Shown here one piece after another: positions 63,930 to 64,000 of a stretch of 64,000 bases of DNA. Under the pieces are notes generated by a model. That model was not told the DNA's origin, searched no databases, and saw nothing but the letters and a program-made list of their open reading frames with translations. Numbering within the stretch: position 1 is the first letter of the stretch; every line of letters starts with the position of its first letter. The DNA is from Klebsiella variicola (GTDB taxonomy: Bacteria; Pseudomonadota; Gammaproteobacteria; Enterobacterales; Enterobacteriaceae), in assembly GCF_000828055.2 (NCBI RefSeq), contig NZ_CP010523.2, forward strand, positions 2,294,001 through 2,358,000. The letters run 5' to 3'. The position numbers and the translations under genes were made by a program.

Positions 63930-64000
63930 ATGGCGATTGATCCGGAACTGATTTACATCGAGATCCTGGAAACGGTGCTGACGGCCACCCTGGATCCCGA
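63930..64000 (+). CDS. Start of an unidentified gene, truncated by the window edge
   Basis: An ATG at 63930 opens 23 residues (MAIDPELIYIEILETVLTAT...) that run to the last base. A GGTGG sits a few bases upstream. The frame is open and protein-like, but too short to identify. Confidence 0.35.
   Translation, partial: MAIDPELIYIEILETVLTATLDP

Overview
The window is chromosomal DNA of an enteric gammaproteobacterium, most likely Klebsiella (K. pneumoniae complex). The main reasons are a complete 2,3-butanediol locus in the Klebsiella order (budC-budB-budA with divergent budR), Enterobacteriaceae-type REP elements after the ccm operon, high GC with tightly packed operons, and families typical of Klebsiella accessory catabolism. 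Species assignment is inference. No rRNA, tRNA or CRISPR array was seen.

Layout. (1) 1-12.2 kb: the tail of an ABC ATPase, a VOC protein, a three-subunit membrane gluconate 2-dehydrogenase (Tat-dependent small subunit, FAD subunit, tri-haem cytochrome c), then a complete cytochrome c maturation operon ccmABCDEFGHI, which can supply the haem ligation that the dehydrogenase cytochrome needs. (2) 12.2-20.1 kb: a lower-GC patchwork with two GNAT acetyltransferases, an XRE-cupin regulator facing a free-standing B3/B4 protein, a decayed dihydrodipicolinate-synthase-like gene, a TonB-C-like secreted protein, an S66 LD-carboxypeptidase/MccF-like peptidase, a quinone oxidoreductase with divergent LysR, and an IS3-type fragment. 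(3) 20.1-26.7 kb: sfnG (dimethylsulfone monooxygenase) behind a probable sigma-54 promoter with a palindromic upstream element, then the bud locus and two small envelope proteins. (4) 26.7-33.5 kb: a six-gene hydroxybutyrate/ketone-body operon (scoA-scoB-thiolase-hydroxyacyl-CoA dehydrogenase-GntP permease-3-hydroxybutyrate dehydrogenase) with a divergent LysR whose ribosome binding site lies in a perfect inverted repeat. (5) 33.5-42.3 kb: a 46-residue acidic protein, a VirK/YbjX protein, two MFS transporters, HxlR with a tautomerase, chrB-chrA, and an orphan three-gene lysis-like cassette (holin-like protein, M15-like peptidase, small hydrophobic protein).

(6) 42.6-55.2 kb: a large probable N-heterocycle catabolic cluster. 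Eight genes run on the minus strand: iron-sulfur flavin reductase, CodA-like amidohydrolase, Rid-family protein, creatininase-family amidohydrolase, an NMT1/ThiY-like ABC transporter (binding protein, ATPase, permease) and an FAD oxidase. A LysR regulator is divergent. On the plus strand follow a second paralogous binding protein, a second deaminase-type amidohydrolase and a 2-oxoglutarate/iron oxygenase. The substrate is unknown, and this is the best candidate in the window for an undescribed pathway. (7) 55.2-61.2 kb: a DeoR regulator, a class III aminotransferase-fold enzyme and an APH-fold kinase (the architecture of a kinase/phospholyase pair for a hydroxylated amine or amino acid), divergent from an SDR and an APC permease; a 22-bp palindrome lies between them. 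(8) 61.2-64 kb: a LysR regulator, an MFS drug-exporter-like gene broken by a frameshift in a G run, and the first codons of a gene that runs off the window.
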